A DNA stretch of 64,000 bases, from NCBI RefSeq assembly GCF_900590755.1, contig NZ_UUOC01000047.1, forward strand, positions 1 through 64,000. The letters run 5' to 3'. The notes under the pieces were generated by a model that was not told the DNA's origin, searched no databases, and saw nothing but the letters and a program-made list of their open reading frames with translations. The DNA comes from Pseudomonas viridiflava. Its GTDB lineage: Bacteria; Pseudomonadota; Gammaproteobacteria; Pseudomonadales; Pseudomonadaceae. The stretch's first letter is position 1. The number at the start of each line of letters is the position of its first letter. A program made the translations under genes and the position numbers. Shown here one piece after another: positions 45,912 through 55,012 of this stretch.

Positions 45912-46802
45912 CTACCAGTCCAGGTGAATTTCGCTTTGAAACTCCCGGGTCTGGCCGTTCACCGGATCGATGAAGCGCAAGCTCTGGGCAAGCAATTTCA
46001 GCGGGTTGGCATAATCATCCACGGCGTCTTTGATCACGTCGGGATAGAACGGATCATTGCAGATGGCGGCGCCCAGTGCGGCCATATGCACACGCAACTG
46101 ATGCTTCTTGCCTGTCACCGGGTTCAAGCCGTAGCGCCAAAGATCCCCGTTACGCTCACACACTTCAATCGCTGTCTCCGTGTTGCTCACGCCCTCGCCT
46201 TCCTGCATGCGAAAAAACGGCTCCCCATCCACCAGTCGGCTTTTGTGCACCCGAGGGAAACTCACCCCAGGCAATGCAGCGGCAATGGCTTCATAACGCT
46301 TGTCGATTTTTCGGGTCGGGAACAGGGATTGATACGCCGAACGTGTCTGGCGATTGGCTGAAAAGAGAACTAGCCCGGCCGTGTGGCGATCAATGCGATG
46401 CAGCGGCACCAGATCAGGATTATCCAGACGGCGAATCAAGCGCCTGAGCAGCGTCTGCTCGACATACTCGCCCGCAGGCGTGACCGGCAGGAAGTGCGGC
46501 TTGTCGGCCACGACGAGATGCTCGTCTGCATACAAAATGGTTTCCAGCACCGGAATCGGCGTTTCGTTGGGGACTTCCCTGAAGTAGTGAATTCGCAGGC
46601 CTTCCTTATAAAGAAGGTCCGCATCAATCGGTAAGCCAGCGCCATCGAGCACCCGTCCTCTGGCAATGCGGTCAAGCCACTGCTCGCGGCTGATGGCACC
46701 GAAATGCGCACATAGACAATCGAGCACTGTCGCCCAGCTTCCGGGCGGCAAATACAGTGTGCTGGCCTGAAGGCTGGCCGCAGAAAAAACAGACTCGGAC
46801 AT
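45912..46802 (-). CDS. RluA-family pseudouridine synthase
   Basis: 296 residues from the ATG at 46802. The catalytic motif LHRIDRHTAGL carries the essential Asp, followed by KRYEAIA and the C-terminal GKKHQLRVHMAALG. No clear S4 domain; the N-terminal part (about 85 residues) is atypical. Isomerises uridine in rRNA or tRNA; the exact target cannot be told. Confidence 0.9.
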   Translation of the reverse strand: MSESVFSAASLQASTLYLPPGSWATVLDCLCAHFGAISREQWLDRIARGRVLDGAGLPIDADLLYKEGLRIHYFREVPNETPIPVLETILYADEHLVVADKPHFLPVTPAGEYVEQTLLRRLIRRLDNPDLVPLHRIDRHTAGLVLFSANRQTRSAYQSLFPTRKIDKRYEAIAAALPGVSFPRVHKSRLVDGEPFFRMQEGEGVSNTETAIEVCERNGDLWRYGLNPVTGKKHQLRVHMAALGAAICNDPFYPDVIKDAVDDYANPLKLLAQSLRFIDPVNGQTREFQSEIHLDW

Positions 46803-46873
46803 GCGCGAACTCTTGGGTGACGAACGCGGCATTATCACCCAAGAATCCTTCAGCGACTAATCAGCTGGCTGCC

Positions 46874-47398
46874 TTAAATGACGCCACAAGCCATACGGTC
46901 ACCGCCGCCGCCCAAAGGCTTAGGCATGTCCGAATGGTTGTCACCACCGGCGTGAACCATCAAGGCATGGCCTTTGAGGTCTTTGAGTTTCTTCAAGCGC
47001 GGGGCCAGTACCGGGTAAGTGGCCATACCGTCGGCGGTGACATAGATTGCAGGCAAGTCGCCCAGGTGTCCGTCCGCATAAGGGCCTAAATGCTTACCGG
47101 TTTTCTTCGGATCCCAATGCCCACCGGCGGCCTGAGCGGCGATTTTTACGCCGTCCTTGGTGGCGGTTTCACAACTACCGTTCTCGTGAACATGAAAGCC
47201 ATGAACACCGGCAGGCAATGATTTCAGGCTGGGGGTAAAGAGTAAGCCGTAAGAGGTTTCAGTAATGATTACTTCGCCAATCGGCTGAGGGGCTTCTGTC
47301 GTGCTGACCAGGTTCATGGGCACCGAAAGCGTATCGGCAACCGCACTATTCAAGGAAAAAGCACCGATCAGACCAAGCCAGAGATAAGGTTTCATCAT
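46874..47398 (-). CDS. sodC: periplasmic Cu,Zn superoxide dismutase
   Basis: 174 residues. Signal peptide of about 21 residues. Metal ligands: [12 protein letters not shown] (Cu His plus disulfide Cys), AGGHWDP and [12 protein letters not shown] (bridging and Zn ligands), HAGGDNHSD (Cu His), and the second Cys in MACGV. Removes superoxide in the periplasm. Two adjacent ATGs (47398, 47395) are possible starts. Confidence 0.96.
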   Translation of the reverse strand: MMKPYLWLGLIGAFSLNSAVADTLSVPMNLVSTTEAPQPIGEVIITETSYGLLFTPSLKSLPAGVHGFHVHENGSCETATKDGVKIAAQAAGGHWDPKKTGKHLGPYADGHLGDLPAIYVTADGMATYPVLAPRLKKLKDLKGHALMVHAGGDNHSDMPKPLGGGGDRMACGVI

Positions 47399-47539
47399 TC
47401 GTCCATTTGCTGAGAAATTTGCAAGGCAGGCAAGTCACACCTACCAGATGAAGAGTCACACCTGATGTTTTACCTTTCTGACAGGGCAAAGTTCATTTGG
47501 ATATTTTGCAAATGGTTGCGAGGACTGAGTCCTCCGCCT

Positions 47540-47657
47540 CTGTAGGAGCGCGCTTGGTCTAGGCCGCATCCGGACGATTGAGTTGTGTCAGAGAAAATGT
47601 ATTGCCTGACCTGACGCAATCGTCCGGATGCGGCCCAGACCAAGCGCGCTCCTACAG
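47540..47657. repeat. long inverted repeat, 41-bp arms
   Basis: CTGTAGGAGCGCGCTTGGTC... (47540-47580) is complementary to 47617-47657 with one mismatch, around a 36-nt centre. No gene is seen in this 300-bp gap between sodC and the glutaredoxin-like gene. It is a member of the GTAGGAGC-type repeats also seen at 53941. Confidence 0.85.
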
Positions 47658-47702
47658 GGCCGTGTTTGCTTTGCGACAGGGCGGCGTACGGACCTCAACA
47701 CC

Positions 47703-47942
47703 TCAACACCTCAAAAACGCCACCACCTGATCCCGATCAAACGGCCAATCCAGTTCTGCCCCGGTATCAACACGTCGCAAAACCGGGATGCGCAAACCGT
47801 ATTGCTCCACCATCGCTTCGCGCTCGCCGATGTCTACTAGCTCCACCAGCAAACCATGCTCGACCAATGGCAACAGCTCAGCTTCAGCAATCTCACACAA
47901 ATGGCAACCCAGGGTGCCGAACAACTGGCATTCAGGGGACAT
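47703..47942 (-). CDS. glutaredoxin-like protein (DUF836 type)
   Basis: 79 residues. Thioredoxin fold with the redox pair CHLC near residue 13 and a cis-Pro region GLRIPVLRR. Smaller than classic glutaredoxins; the family is usually adjacent to diverse genes. Substrate unknown. Confidence 0.85.
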   Translation of the reverse strand: MSPECQLFGTLGCHLCEIAEAELLPLVEHGLLVELVDIGEREAMVEQYGLRIPVLRRVDTGAELDWPFDRDQVVAFLRC

Positions 47943-48008
47943 GGCAAAAACCTCGAGAGCAAGAACGGGCTTTCAGTTTAGTCGACCCAACGCGTCGTCG
48001 ATTGGCCT

Positions 48009-48641
48009 TCAATCCAGCGTCTGCGGTAGCACCCGCCACTCTGGTTGTTTGAACGCCTTGTCCGCACCGGAGATCTTCACGGAAATACGATCCAGGACCG
48101 ACTCTGCCGTGTACTTGGTCGTCGTGGTGCTGATTGCAATGAACAACAAACCCGCCACTACCGCGGCAGATGGAATCCTGCCTGGCCGGATATTCTCCAG
48201 ACCGCACAAAAATACGCAGGCGCCCAGCGACCCCAGCAATGCCCCGGCGACGGCTTCGGGCAAAGGATGAATATAGGGCGCAACGCAGTAGAGACTGAAT
48301 GCCCACCCCACAGCCAGACCCAAAAACGCTGCGGGCCAGCGCAAGGCCGAGTGCAGTTGCCGGGCGAGCAGGCTCAGGCCCACCGTCAGCACAAGGCACG
48401 TATTCATGGCGTGACCGCTGAGCACATAAATCCCCAGGCTTTCCAGCGCGATGCCCCAGCCTTTGAACAGAATCTTGCTGGCGACCACCACCGAATAGAC
48501 CACAAACAATGTCGCGACCCACAGCAACGCCGAACGCCGCGAACGGGTCATCCATAGCCATCCGGTAATCACCAGTGCTGCGGGAAGCATCACGGTAATC
48601 CCGCCGTAGGGCGTGAGCATGATGGCGAGTTTCAGGTCCAA
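48009..48641 (-). CDS. PAP2-like membrane protein
   Basis: 210 residues, about six hydrophobic helices. It carries a PAP2-type SGHAM motif and a later IHPLPEAVAGALLG that matches the HYPSDVLAG region, but the conserved Asp is Glu and the preceding Ser-Arg is absent, so catalysis is doubtful. The start at 48641 is TTG with GGGGGA upstream; an ATG at 48620 is the alternative. 33 bp after the acyltransferase gene. Confidence 0.7.
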   Translation of the reverse strand: MDLKLAIMLTPYGGITVMLPAALVITGWLWMTRSRRSALLWVATLFVVYSVVVASKILFKGWGIALESLGIYVLSGHAMNTCLVLTVGLSLLARQLHSALRWPAAFLGLAVGWAFSLYCVAPYIHPLPEAVAGALLGSLGACVFLCGLENIRPGRIPSAAVVAGLLFIAISTTTTKYTAESVLDRISVKISGADKAFKQPEWRVLPQTLD

Positions 48642-48674
48642 GCGTTCCCCCGATCAGCGAATGAATGCCCAGCC

Positions 48675-49766
48675 TCAATGCGCACGTTCCAGGCTCGATG
48701 TGGGTGTGCGCAAGTGACGACGGGCGAATGCGTTGGCCCGGTCCAGGACAGGTTTTTCGAAACAGTGATAACCCACCCAGCCGTAACACAGCACGGCGGC
48801 CATCATCAGCACAGTGAAGAAAATATTATCCAGCCAGGTGTCGGGGCTCGCGCCAACCCACTGCCAGACCCGGCCGATGACACCCAATACCAACAGATGA
48901 GAAAGGTACAGGGTGTAAGACATGTCACCGGTAAAAATCAGGGGCTGGGGGATTGATACGTGCTTGCGACGCTCCAGCAAGGCCAGCGCAAATACGATCG
49001 CCCCAAACACCGCGCCCACCGCGAGCATCCGAGCCAGGCCATGACCTTCGAACAGTCGCAACACTCCGATCACAGGAATGCCGACCAACAATGCTACCGC
49101 CAGCAGCCCCCAGACTGCCCCCATGGGGATCCGTGCGCTGTGACGAGAATAAAACAGCAGGGCCAGCGCCACGCCAGCGATGAACTCCAACGCATAAGGA
49201 TGGAGGATGACTTGCAAGGCAGGAGAATAGACCTGCCAGTCCTGAAATGCATTGAACAGAAGCAAAATCATTGCCCACCCCGCCATCATCAACGGCAGGT
49301 AGCGCTCCCTGAAGAATAGCAAGGCGCTGAAGACCAGATAGAACCACAGTTCGAACAGCAGCGACCAGGCCACCATGACCAGCAGCACCTTGTCGCTGGG
49401 CAATAGCAAAAAAGACATCCAGAGATTGGAGGACCCGTGTGCGCTATTGACCATACCCGGTTGCACCAGAAACACGCCCAGGGTGATGAAAAAATACAGC
49501 CAGTACGTCGGATAAATCCGCGAGACACGGTTGAACACAAAGCGCTTGGCCTCTACGACACTCTGGAACCGCCCGCGGCTGACGATCACCATCACAAAAC
49601 CACTGATGATGAAAAACAGATCAACCCCCAACTGGAAGAAATCCAGCCAGCCAGGCAGCAATACATCTCCTGCGGAAAACTTCAGCTCAACCGACGTCAT
49701 GTGAAACAAAACGACGCCCAGCACTGCAATACCCCTGAGCCCTTGAAGGGAATATAGCCGCTCCAT
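48675..49766 (-). CDS. acyltransferase 3 family membrane protein
   Basis: 363 residues with about ten hydrophobic helices. The N-terminal motif LQGLRGIAVLGVVLFHM holds the conserved Arg and His; FFIISGFVM and RIYPTYWLY are further hallmarks. Members O-acetylate or O-acylate surface polysaccharides. The ATG at 49766 has GGAG 6 nt upstream. Paired with a PAP2-like gene, which suggests lipid-linked glycan modification (inference). Confidence 0.9.
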   Translation of the reverse strand: MERLYSLQGLRGIAVLGVVLFHMTSVELKFSAGDVLLPGWLDFFQLGVDLFFIISGFVMVIVSRGRFQSVVEAKRFVFNRVSRIYPTYWLYFFITLGVFLVQPGMVNSAHGSSNLWMSFLLLPSDKVLLVMVAWSLLFELWFYLVFSALLFFRERYLPLMMAGWAMILLLFNAFQDWQVYSPALQVILHPYALEFIAGVALALLFYSRHSARIPMGAVWGLLAVALLVGIPVIGVLRLFEGHGLARMLAVGAVFGAIVFALALLERRKHVSIPQPLIFTGDMSYTLYLSHLLVLGVIGRVWQWVGASPDTWLDNIFFTVLMMAAVLCYGWVGYHCFEKPVLDRANAFARRHLRTPTSSLERAH

Positions 49767-49790
49767 GTCACGCTCCATTCCATGACTGAA

Positions 49791-49808
49791 CGCTATCAAG
49801 TGATAGCG
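49791..49808. promoter_or_regulatory. palindrome upstream of the acyltransferase gene
   Basis: CGCTATCA-AG-TGATAGCG, 8-bp perfect arms with a 2-nt centre, 24 bp upstream of the start. A possible operator for an unknown regulator. Confidence 0.4.
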
Positions 49809-50151
49809 ACAGCACTGCCATGAATAACCAGGGCACCAAAGAGCAGCCTGGATTGTGCCTACAGCATAGCCAAGTCATTGCCTGAGGAAAGCACCGCTTT
49901 AGCATCCAACGCCAAACCCGGAAAATCCGGGGGAATGCGGTGACTTGCGGCGCGACAGCCTCGGCAAAATCGTGGAAACTCTTCCTCTGCCCCCTGCATG
50001 GAAGCTCCTGTACGGCGCACCGCGCAGAGCAATGCACCAACAGACTGCAGAACGCGCAACGCGATGCAGAAGGTTCAGATGTTGCAATCCAAATGAACCT
50101 TCAGCAATCCACCGGACTCGAAAGCCACATACGCATTAAATGGAGAGAAAC
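49809..50151. other. intergenic region
   Basis: About 340 bp between the divergent acyltransferase and YqjD-like genes. Open frames here are short and without ribosome sites. It presumably holds both promoters; nothing else recognised. Confidence 0.4.
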
Positions 50152-50466
50152 ATGGCCCGTAAAACAGCACAGAACGCCCAGGAAATACTGATGGCTGACT
50201 TCCAGATTCTGGTAGCCGACACGGAAAAACTGCTTGAGCACACCGCTTCCCTGGCGGGTGAGCAAGCGGACGAGCTGCGCGGCCAGATCAACGAGAGCCT
50301 GCTGCGTGCCCGGGAAACGCTGAAACTGACCGAAGAATCGCTGCGTGAACGTGGCAAGGCGGCGGTTGTGGCAACTGAAGATTACGTACAAACCAACCCA
50401 TGGCAGTCAGTCGGCATCGCGGCTGGCGTGGGCTTTCTGATTGGCTTGCTGGCTACAAGGCGCTAA
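50152..50466 (+). CDS. DUF883 (YqjD/ElaB-type) ribosome- and membrane-associated protein
   Basis: 104 residues, GGAG 6 nt before the ATG. Long amphipathic helix (about 10-70) followed by TNPWQSVGIAAGVGFLIGLLATRR, the C-terminal membrane anchor with the DUF883 hallmark. E. coli YqjD and ElaB bind ribosomes at the membrane in stationary phase. First of three genes arranged like yqjD-yqjE-yqjK. Confidence 0.88.
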   Translation: MARKTAQNAQEILMADFQILVADTEKLLEHTASLAGEQADELRGQINESLLRARETLKLTEESLRERGKAAVVATEDYVQTNPWQSVGIAAGVGFLIGLLATRR

Positions 50467-50471
50467 CCACT

Positions 50472-50861
50472 ATGGCTCTGGGAACGGAATCCGGTCCGGC
50501 TACGGACCAGACCTCATCACCGCGACGTCTCGGCGCCGCATTTCTTGGCTTGCTGCATAGCCATGTCGAGCTGTTCGGCATCGAGCTGCAAGAACAGAAA
50601 GCCCGCACCTTGAGCCTGCTGTTGTTCGCGGGCCTGGCGCTGGTCTTTGCCCTGCTCTTGCTGACTGGCCTTTCGGCATTGCTATTGATCGTGCTGTGGG
50701 ACAGTTATCGCCTGGCCGGGATTATTGGACTGTGCGTGTTTTATTCCCTGGCGGCACTGTTCTGCGCAATGCGTTTAAAAGCCGCCATCTTTGACGAGTC
50801 GTCGCCGTTTAACGCGACCCTTGAAGAGCTGGCCAACGACCGTGAGCGATTGATGCCATGA
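50472..50861 (+). CDS. YqjE-like (phage-holin superfamily) membrane protein
   Basis: 129 residues. Two transmembrane helices (LSLLLFAGLALVFALLLLTGL and LAGIIGLCVFYSLAALF) between amphipathic ends; no prophage context. Begins 5 bp after the DUF883 gene and overlaps the next gene by ATGA. Function unknown. Confidence 0.82.
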   Translation: MALGTESGPATDQTSSPRRLGAAFLGLLHSHVELFGIELQEQKARTLSLLLFAGLALVFALLLLTGLSALLLIVLWDSYRLAGIIGLCVFYSLAALFCAMRLKAAIFDESSPFNATLEELANDRERLMP

Positions 50862-51199
50862 GCCTGCCTGAATCCCACCAGAAACACTCTCGTCGCGAGC
50901 TGCGCAAGGCATTGATCCGTCTGCGTATGGAAATGCATCGTCAGGAAATCCGCCAGGAATCGTCGAACCTGATGCTGCCGTTGCGTCGCGTTCGCGGCAT
51001 GACCACCGACTGGCAAGGCACTCTGGGCATCAAACATGCACCACTCTGGGGTATGGGCGTGGTCTCCTTGTTGGGGTTTTTAAGCGGTAAAGGCGCCAAG
51101 GGCAAACGTCCTGGTGGCTTTACGCGGATGGTCAAACTTGGCGTCAGCCTGTTGCCCATCATCAGGCTTGCGTTGCAGGGTCCTGCCAACAAACGCTGA
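50858..51199 (+). CDS. YqjK-like protein
   Basis: 113 residues, basic N-terminus (RRELRKALIRLRMEMHRQEIRQES), then two weakly hydrophobic segments (APLWGMGVVSLLGFL and VKLGVSLLPIIRLAL). Translationally coupled to the YqjE-like gene. Third member of the cluster. Confidence 0.75.
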   Translation: MSLPESHQKHSRRELRKALIRLRMEMHRQEIRQESSNLMLPLRRVRGMTTDWQGTLGIKHAPLWGMGVVSLLGFLSGKGAKGKRPGGFTRMVKLGVSLLPIIRLALQGPANKR

Positions 51200-51367
51200 T
51201 GGCCTTTGGCTGCATTCTTGCAAGCCGTATCCCCTACTTGTAATGCGCAGACTGCTTCAGGTTTTCCTGAAGCAGTCGATACGCGTGTGCACGATATTCG
51301 TGCGCGTTTTCTGTGTGTCTGTGTGTGCGTGAATGTTCTTACTGATGATTTTCTCTGAGGAGGCCAT

Positions 51368-52531
51368 GTGATCGATGGGCAACCAATTGCCTGCTTTCAG
51401 CCATTCATCGATACCGCTACCGGCCGTATTGCGGGTGTTGAAGCATTGGGACGCCTGCGTCAGGACGACGGACGATTGCAATCGGTAGGCCCGCTCTTTG
51501 CCGACCCGAAAATGCCCGCCGCTGCACTGCGCCGTCTGGACCGAAGTATTCGTGATCACGCATTGAGCCGTCTGCATGAAGCACCTGACGACTGGTTTCT
51601 GAGCCTGAACATTTCGCCACGCTGGATCACTCGCCTGCGCCCGGGTCAGCCCCTGCCAAGCCTCAAGCAACTGCAAAAAAACGGCGTAGACCCCAGCCGT
51701 ATCGTGTTCGAGATCACCGAGCTGGGTGGCAACAGCCAACGCCTGGCCGAAGTAGTTGACCGCTATCGGGATGCTGGCGCGCGGATCGCCATCGACGATT
51801 TTGGGGCGGGCTACTCGCAGCTCGATCGAGTCCTGGCGTTGCAACCCGACATCCTCAAGCTGGACATGCGCTTGTTCCAGGCAGCAGCCAAAGGCGGTCC
51901 GAGCAGCGACATTGTTCGCGCACTGGCGCAAATGGCGGAAAAAACCGGCTGCTGGATCATCGCCGAAGGCGTCGAAACAGAAGCCGAGCTGCATTTCGCC
52001 CTAGAGTGCGGCTCGCGATACGTGCAGGGCTTTCTGTTTGCCCAGGGCGAGCGAGACTTCTTCGCCGCCGACGCTTTCGTGGACCAGTTTGCCGAACTAC
52101 GCGACCGTTACGTTCAGCAAAAGCTGGCCGAAAGGGCCAAGGTGATGGGGCTGCGTCAACAATTGGCTTCGCTGATGTTGATTTTGCAACGCTGGGATAG
52201 TGGTCAGAACTCTATCGATGAGCTGCCGAAGCTGAACGATTACCCCTGGCTGCTGCGCTTCTATCAATGCGACCGCCACGGCACCCAGCTCACCCCCAAC
52301 CTTGAATGGCGCAACGGAGCCTGGCATTCGGATGCCACCTACCTTGGGCATAACTGGTCATGGCGGCCGTACTTCTACCACCTGTTGGCCGAAGGCTGGC
52401 ATGAACGCCGGCTGATTTTGTCCAATACCTACCGCGATGCCACCAGCAACCAGTACTGCCTGACCGCAGGCCAGTTTTTCGACAATGACCAACGCCTGCT
52501 GTTGATCGACGTGGACGCCGCAGGGCTGTAA
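51368..52531 (+). CDS. EAL-domain protein, probable c-di-GMP phosphodiesterase
   Basis: 387 residues from a GTG with GAGGAGG upstream. The EAL domain starts near residue 8 and keeps the residues needed for catalysis: EAL (GVEALGRL), Asn in LSLNISP, EITEL, DDFGAGYSQL, LKLD and EGVET, Q in QGFLFAQ. The C-terminal part (about 245-387) resembles the YkuI-type sensor domain. No GGDEF domain and no membrane segment. Likely cleaves c-di-GMP in response to a small ligand. Confidence 0.87.
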   Translation: MIDGQPIACFQPFIDTATGRIAGVEALGRLRQDDGRLQSVGPLFADPKMPAAALRRLDRSIRDHALSRLHEAPDDWFLSLNISPRWITRLRPGQPLPSLKQLQKNGVDPSRIVFEITELGGNSQRLAEVVDRYRDAGARIAIDDFGAGYSQLDRVLALQPDILKLDMRLFQAAAKGGPSSDIVRALAQMAEKTGCWIIAEGVETEAELHFALECGSRYVQGFLFAQGERDFFAADAFVDQFAELRDRYVQQKLAERAKVMGLRQQLASLMLILQRWDSGQNSIDELPKLNDYPWLLRFYQCDRHGTQLTPNLEWRNGAWHSDATYLGHNWSWRPYFYHLLAEGWHERRLILSNTYRDATSNQYCLTAGQFFDNDQRLLLIDVDAAGL

Positions 52532-52594
52532 CCCCCTTGCGGCCGGACCGCCGAACCCGGAAGCTAGGCGCACTTTACCGATGGAGTTAACGCC

Positions 52595-53926
52595 TTGGAT
52601 TGGCAAACCCTGCTCAACCGCGAACGACTTGGCAAAACCCTGCACAGCCCGGAAGAACTGGGCCGCAGCCCGTTTCACAAGGATCACGACCGGATTATTT
52701 TCTCCGGAGCATTTCGTCGCCTGGGGCGCAAGACCCAAGTGCATCCAGTGTCGAGCAACGACCACATCCATACCCGTCTGACCCACTCGCTGGAAGTCAG
52801 CTGTGTGGGCCGCTCACTGGGTATGCGGGTCGGCGAAACCCTGCGCAGCGCCCTGCCCGACTGGTGCGACCCCAGCGATCTGGGCATGGTCGTCCAGTCT
52901 GCCTGCCTGGCCCACGACATTGGCAACCCACCCTTCGGCCACTCCGGTGAAGACGCCATCCGTAACTGGTTCAAACAGGCGGCAGGCCGTGGCTGGCTGG
53001 ACGCAATGAGCGAAGTCGAGCGCAATGACTTCCTCAACTTCGAGGGCAACGCCCAGGGTTTCCGGGTGCTCACTCAGCTGGAATACCACCAGTTCGACGG
53101 CGGCACCCGACTGACCTACGCCACATTGGGCACTTACCTGAAATACCCATGGACGGCCCGCCACGCCGACTCCCTTGGCTACAAGAAGCACAAATTCGGC
53201 TGTTACCAGAGCGAGCTGCCGATCCTCGAACAGATCGCCCACAAGCTGGGCCTGCCACAGCTCGAAGACCAGCGCTGGGCGCGTCATCCGCTGGTTTACC
53301 TGATGGAAGCCGCCGATGACATCTGCTACGCCCTCATCGACCTTGAGGACGGTCTGGAGATGGAGCTGCTGGACTACGCAGAAGTCGAGGCGCTGTTGCT
53401 GGGGCTGGTGGGCGATGATCTGCCGGATACCTATCGCCAACTGGGGCCTGATGATTCGCGTCGACGCAAACTGGCGATCCTGCGCGGCAAAGCCATCGAG
53501 CACCTGACCAACGCGGCCGCCCGGGCGTTTGTCGAACAGCAGGACGCTTTGCTGGCCGGCACACTGAGCGGTGACCTGGTGGAGCACATGCATGGCCCGG
53601 CCAAGCGCTGCGTGTTGAGCGCCAAGGACATGGCCCGCAAGAAAATCTTCCAGGACAAGCGCAAGACGCTGCATGAAATTGGCGCTTACACGACCCTGGA
53701 GATCCTGCTCAATGCGTTCTGTGGAGCAGCCCTTGAGCAGTTCGGCGGCGGATCGGTGTCATTCAAGCATCGACGGATTCTCGACCTGCTGGGCAACAGC
53801 GCGCCAGATCCCCATGCGCCGCTGCACACCTCGTTTCTGCGCATGATCGACTTCATCGCCGGGATGACCGACAGCTACGCCAGTGAAATGGCCCGGGAAA
53901 TGACCGGGCGATCGATGCCGGGTTGA
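52595..53926 (+). CDS. dgt: dGTP triphosphohydrolase-like protein
   Basis: 443 residues. HD-domain dNTPase: [11 protein letters not shown] and [14 protein letters not shown] form the metal site. Hydrolyses dNTPs to nucleosides and triphosphate, trimming the dNTP pool. It starts at TTG: GGAG lies 8 nt before it and the family N-terminus ([13 protein letters not shown]) begins there. Confidence 0.93.
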   Translation: MDWQTLLNRERLGKTLHSPEELGRSPFHKDHDRIIFSGAFRRLGRKTQVHPVSSNDHIHTRLTHSLEVSCVGRSLGMRVGETLRSALPDWCDPSDLGMVVQSACLAHDIGNPPFGHSGEDAIRNWFKQAAGRGWLDAMSEVERNDFLNFEGNAQGFRVLTQLEYHQFDGGTRLTYATLGTYLKYPWTARHADSLGYKKHKFGCYQSELPILEQIAHKLGLPQLEDQRWARHPLVYLMEAADDICYALIDLEDGLEMELLDYAEVEALLLGLVGDDLPDTYRQLGPDDSRRRKLAILRGKAIEHLTNAAARAFVEQQDALLAGTLSGDLVEHMHGPAKRCVLSAKDMARKKIFQDKRKTLHEIGAYTTLEILLNAFCGAALEQFGGGSVSFKHRRILDLLGNSAPDPHAPLHTSFLRMIDFIAGMTDSYASEMAREMTGRSMPG

Positions 53927-53940
53927 GTGCGAGGCCGCGA

Positions 53941-54031
53941 TTCGCAGCCGTCGGCAGCTCCTACAGACGATATGTGGCTTCAGGCACACCGCGATCTTGT
54001 AGGAGCTGACCGAGGTTACGAGGGCTGCGAA
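53941..54031. repeat. inverted repeat, GTAGGAGC type
   Basis: Arms TTCGCAGCC-TCGGCAGCTCCTACA and TGTAGGAGCTGACCGAGG...GGCTGCGAA, imperfect, directly after dgt. Between it and the receiver gene (54032-54310) I see no convincing gene. Confidence 0.75.
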
Positions 54032-54310
54032 CACGATGTTTGAGTCTGATCGTACTCTAGCCTTCAGTGATGGAGGCTCCGTCCCACCCTGCAAGTATTC
54101 ATACCCCATAAAAACTTCAGACCTTTCCCACAAGCCGTTCGGAATGGTCCTATCGCCACCTTCTGAAACCTGCCTAATACTCCCGCCACTTCAGTTGCCG
54201 CGACTGGCAGCTCTCATCTACCGCCCACTGGGCGCCGTCGACACCGTCCGACGCCTTCAGGGCTGCGCCGGTCGGGGCTCGCGCAGCGCCAGTCCTTGCC
54301 GGACAAACCC

Positions 54311-54712
54311 ATGTCAAAACACAAGCTGCGCATCCTTCTGGTTGAAGATCACCCTTTTCAGCTGATCGCTATTCAGATTCTTCTCAACAATCAGGGCTAC
54401 TTCCTGCTGACACCTGCCCTGACCGCTGCCGAGGCCCTGGAAGCCATGGCCCGTACAACCCAGCCTTATGACCTGCTGCTATGCGATCAATGCCTGCCGG
54501 ATGGAGACGGTTTCGATCTTATCGAACACGCTCTCAATCAAGGTCAGGTCAAACGCGCAATCGTTCTCTCCGGCCTCGACAGAGACCGCCTGGAGGAGAT
54601 CGAAAAAATGGCCATTCAACGCGGCCTGCCGCTATTGGGGTGCCTGAGTAAACCCCTCAGCGGGATCGACCTGTCTCGCTTGCTGGCCGAGACGCCCCCG
54701 CCAGAAAGCTGA
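54311..54712 (+). CDS. stand-alone receiver-domain protein
   Basis: 133 residues: one response-regulator receiver with acidic pocket VEDHP, phosphoacceptor Asp59 in LLCDQCLPDGDG and Lys in LSKPL. No output domain. Upstream of a BvgA/EvgA-like regulator and a hybrid-type sensor, so it may be an extra phosphate acceptor of that relay, or a brake on it. Confidence 0.85.
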   Translation: MSKHKLRILLVEDHPFQLIAIQILLNNQGYFLLTPALTAAEALEAMARTTQPYDLLLCDQCLPDGDGFDLIEHALNQGQVKRAIVLSGLDRDRLEEIEKMAIQRGLPLLGCLSKPLSGIDLSRLLAETPPPES

Positions 54713-54908
54713 TACGCAGCTCAATAAACGCCACATAGAAGAAAGAGCGTAAAGCGCTGTAGGAATTTTCTTTGCGCACGCCTTCGTCATTCCAAAACGA
54801 AATAAACAGCAACATCCAGCGCAATTAATACGCCATCAAAAGGGACGCAAAATTAAACATATTTCAACGCCAGACAAGCTTCCGTGTACTCCAATACTTT
54901 AAATATTG

Positions 54909-54922
54909 TAGGAAACTTCCTA
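54909..54922. promoter_or_regulatory. inverted heptads resembling BvgA sites
   Basis: TAGGAAA followed directly by CTTCCTA: two inverted copies of the TTTCCTA-type heptad bound by BvgA in Bordetella (consensus from memory). A single TAGGAAT heptad lies at 54760-54766. They lie about 90 and 245 bp upstream of a BvgA-like gene, in an AT-rich region of 300 bp without other genes, consistent with autoregulation. Confidence 0.45.
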
Positions 54923-55012
54923 TATATGGCCTGCAGCAGTATCTCTTAATGTGCCTGCCGGAACATCTGAGCTAAGGTGCGCGCTTTCCTGGCACCTTGT
55001 ATGGACCTAACT

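Noticed and set aside
50472-50861. Phage holin annotation as evidence of a prophage
   Set aside because: The gene sits in a YqjD-YqjE-YqjK-type chromosomal cluster with no phage neighbours.
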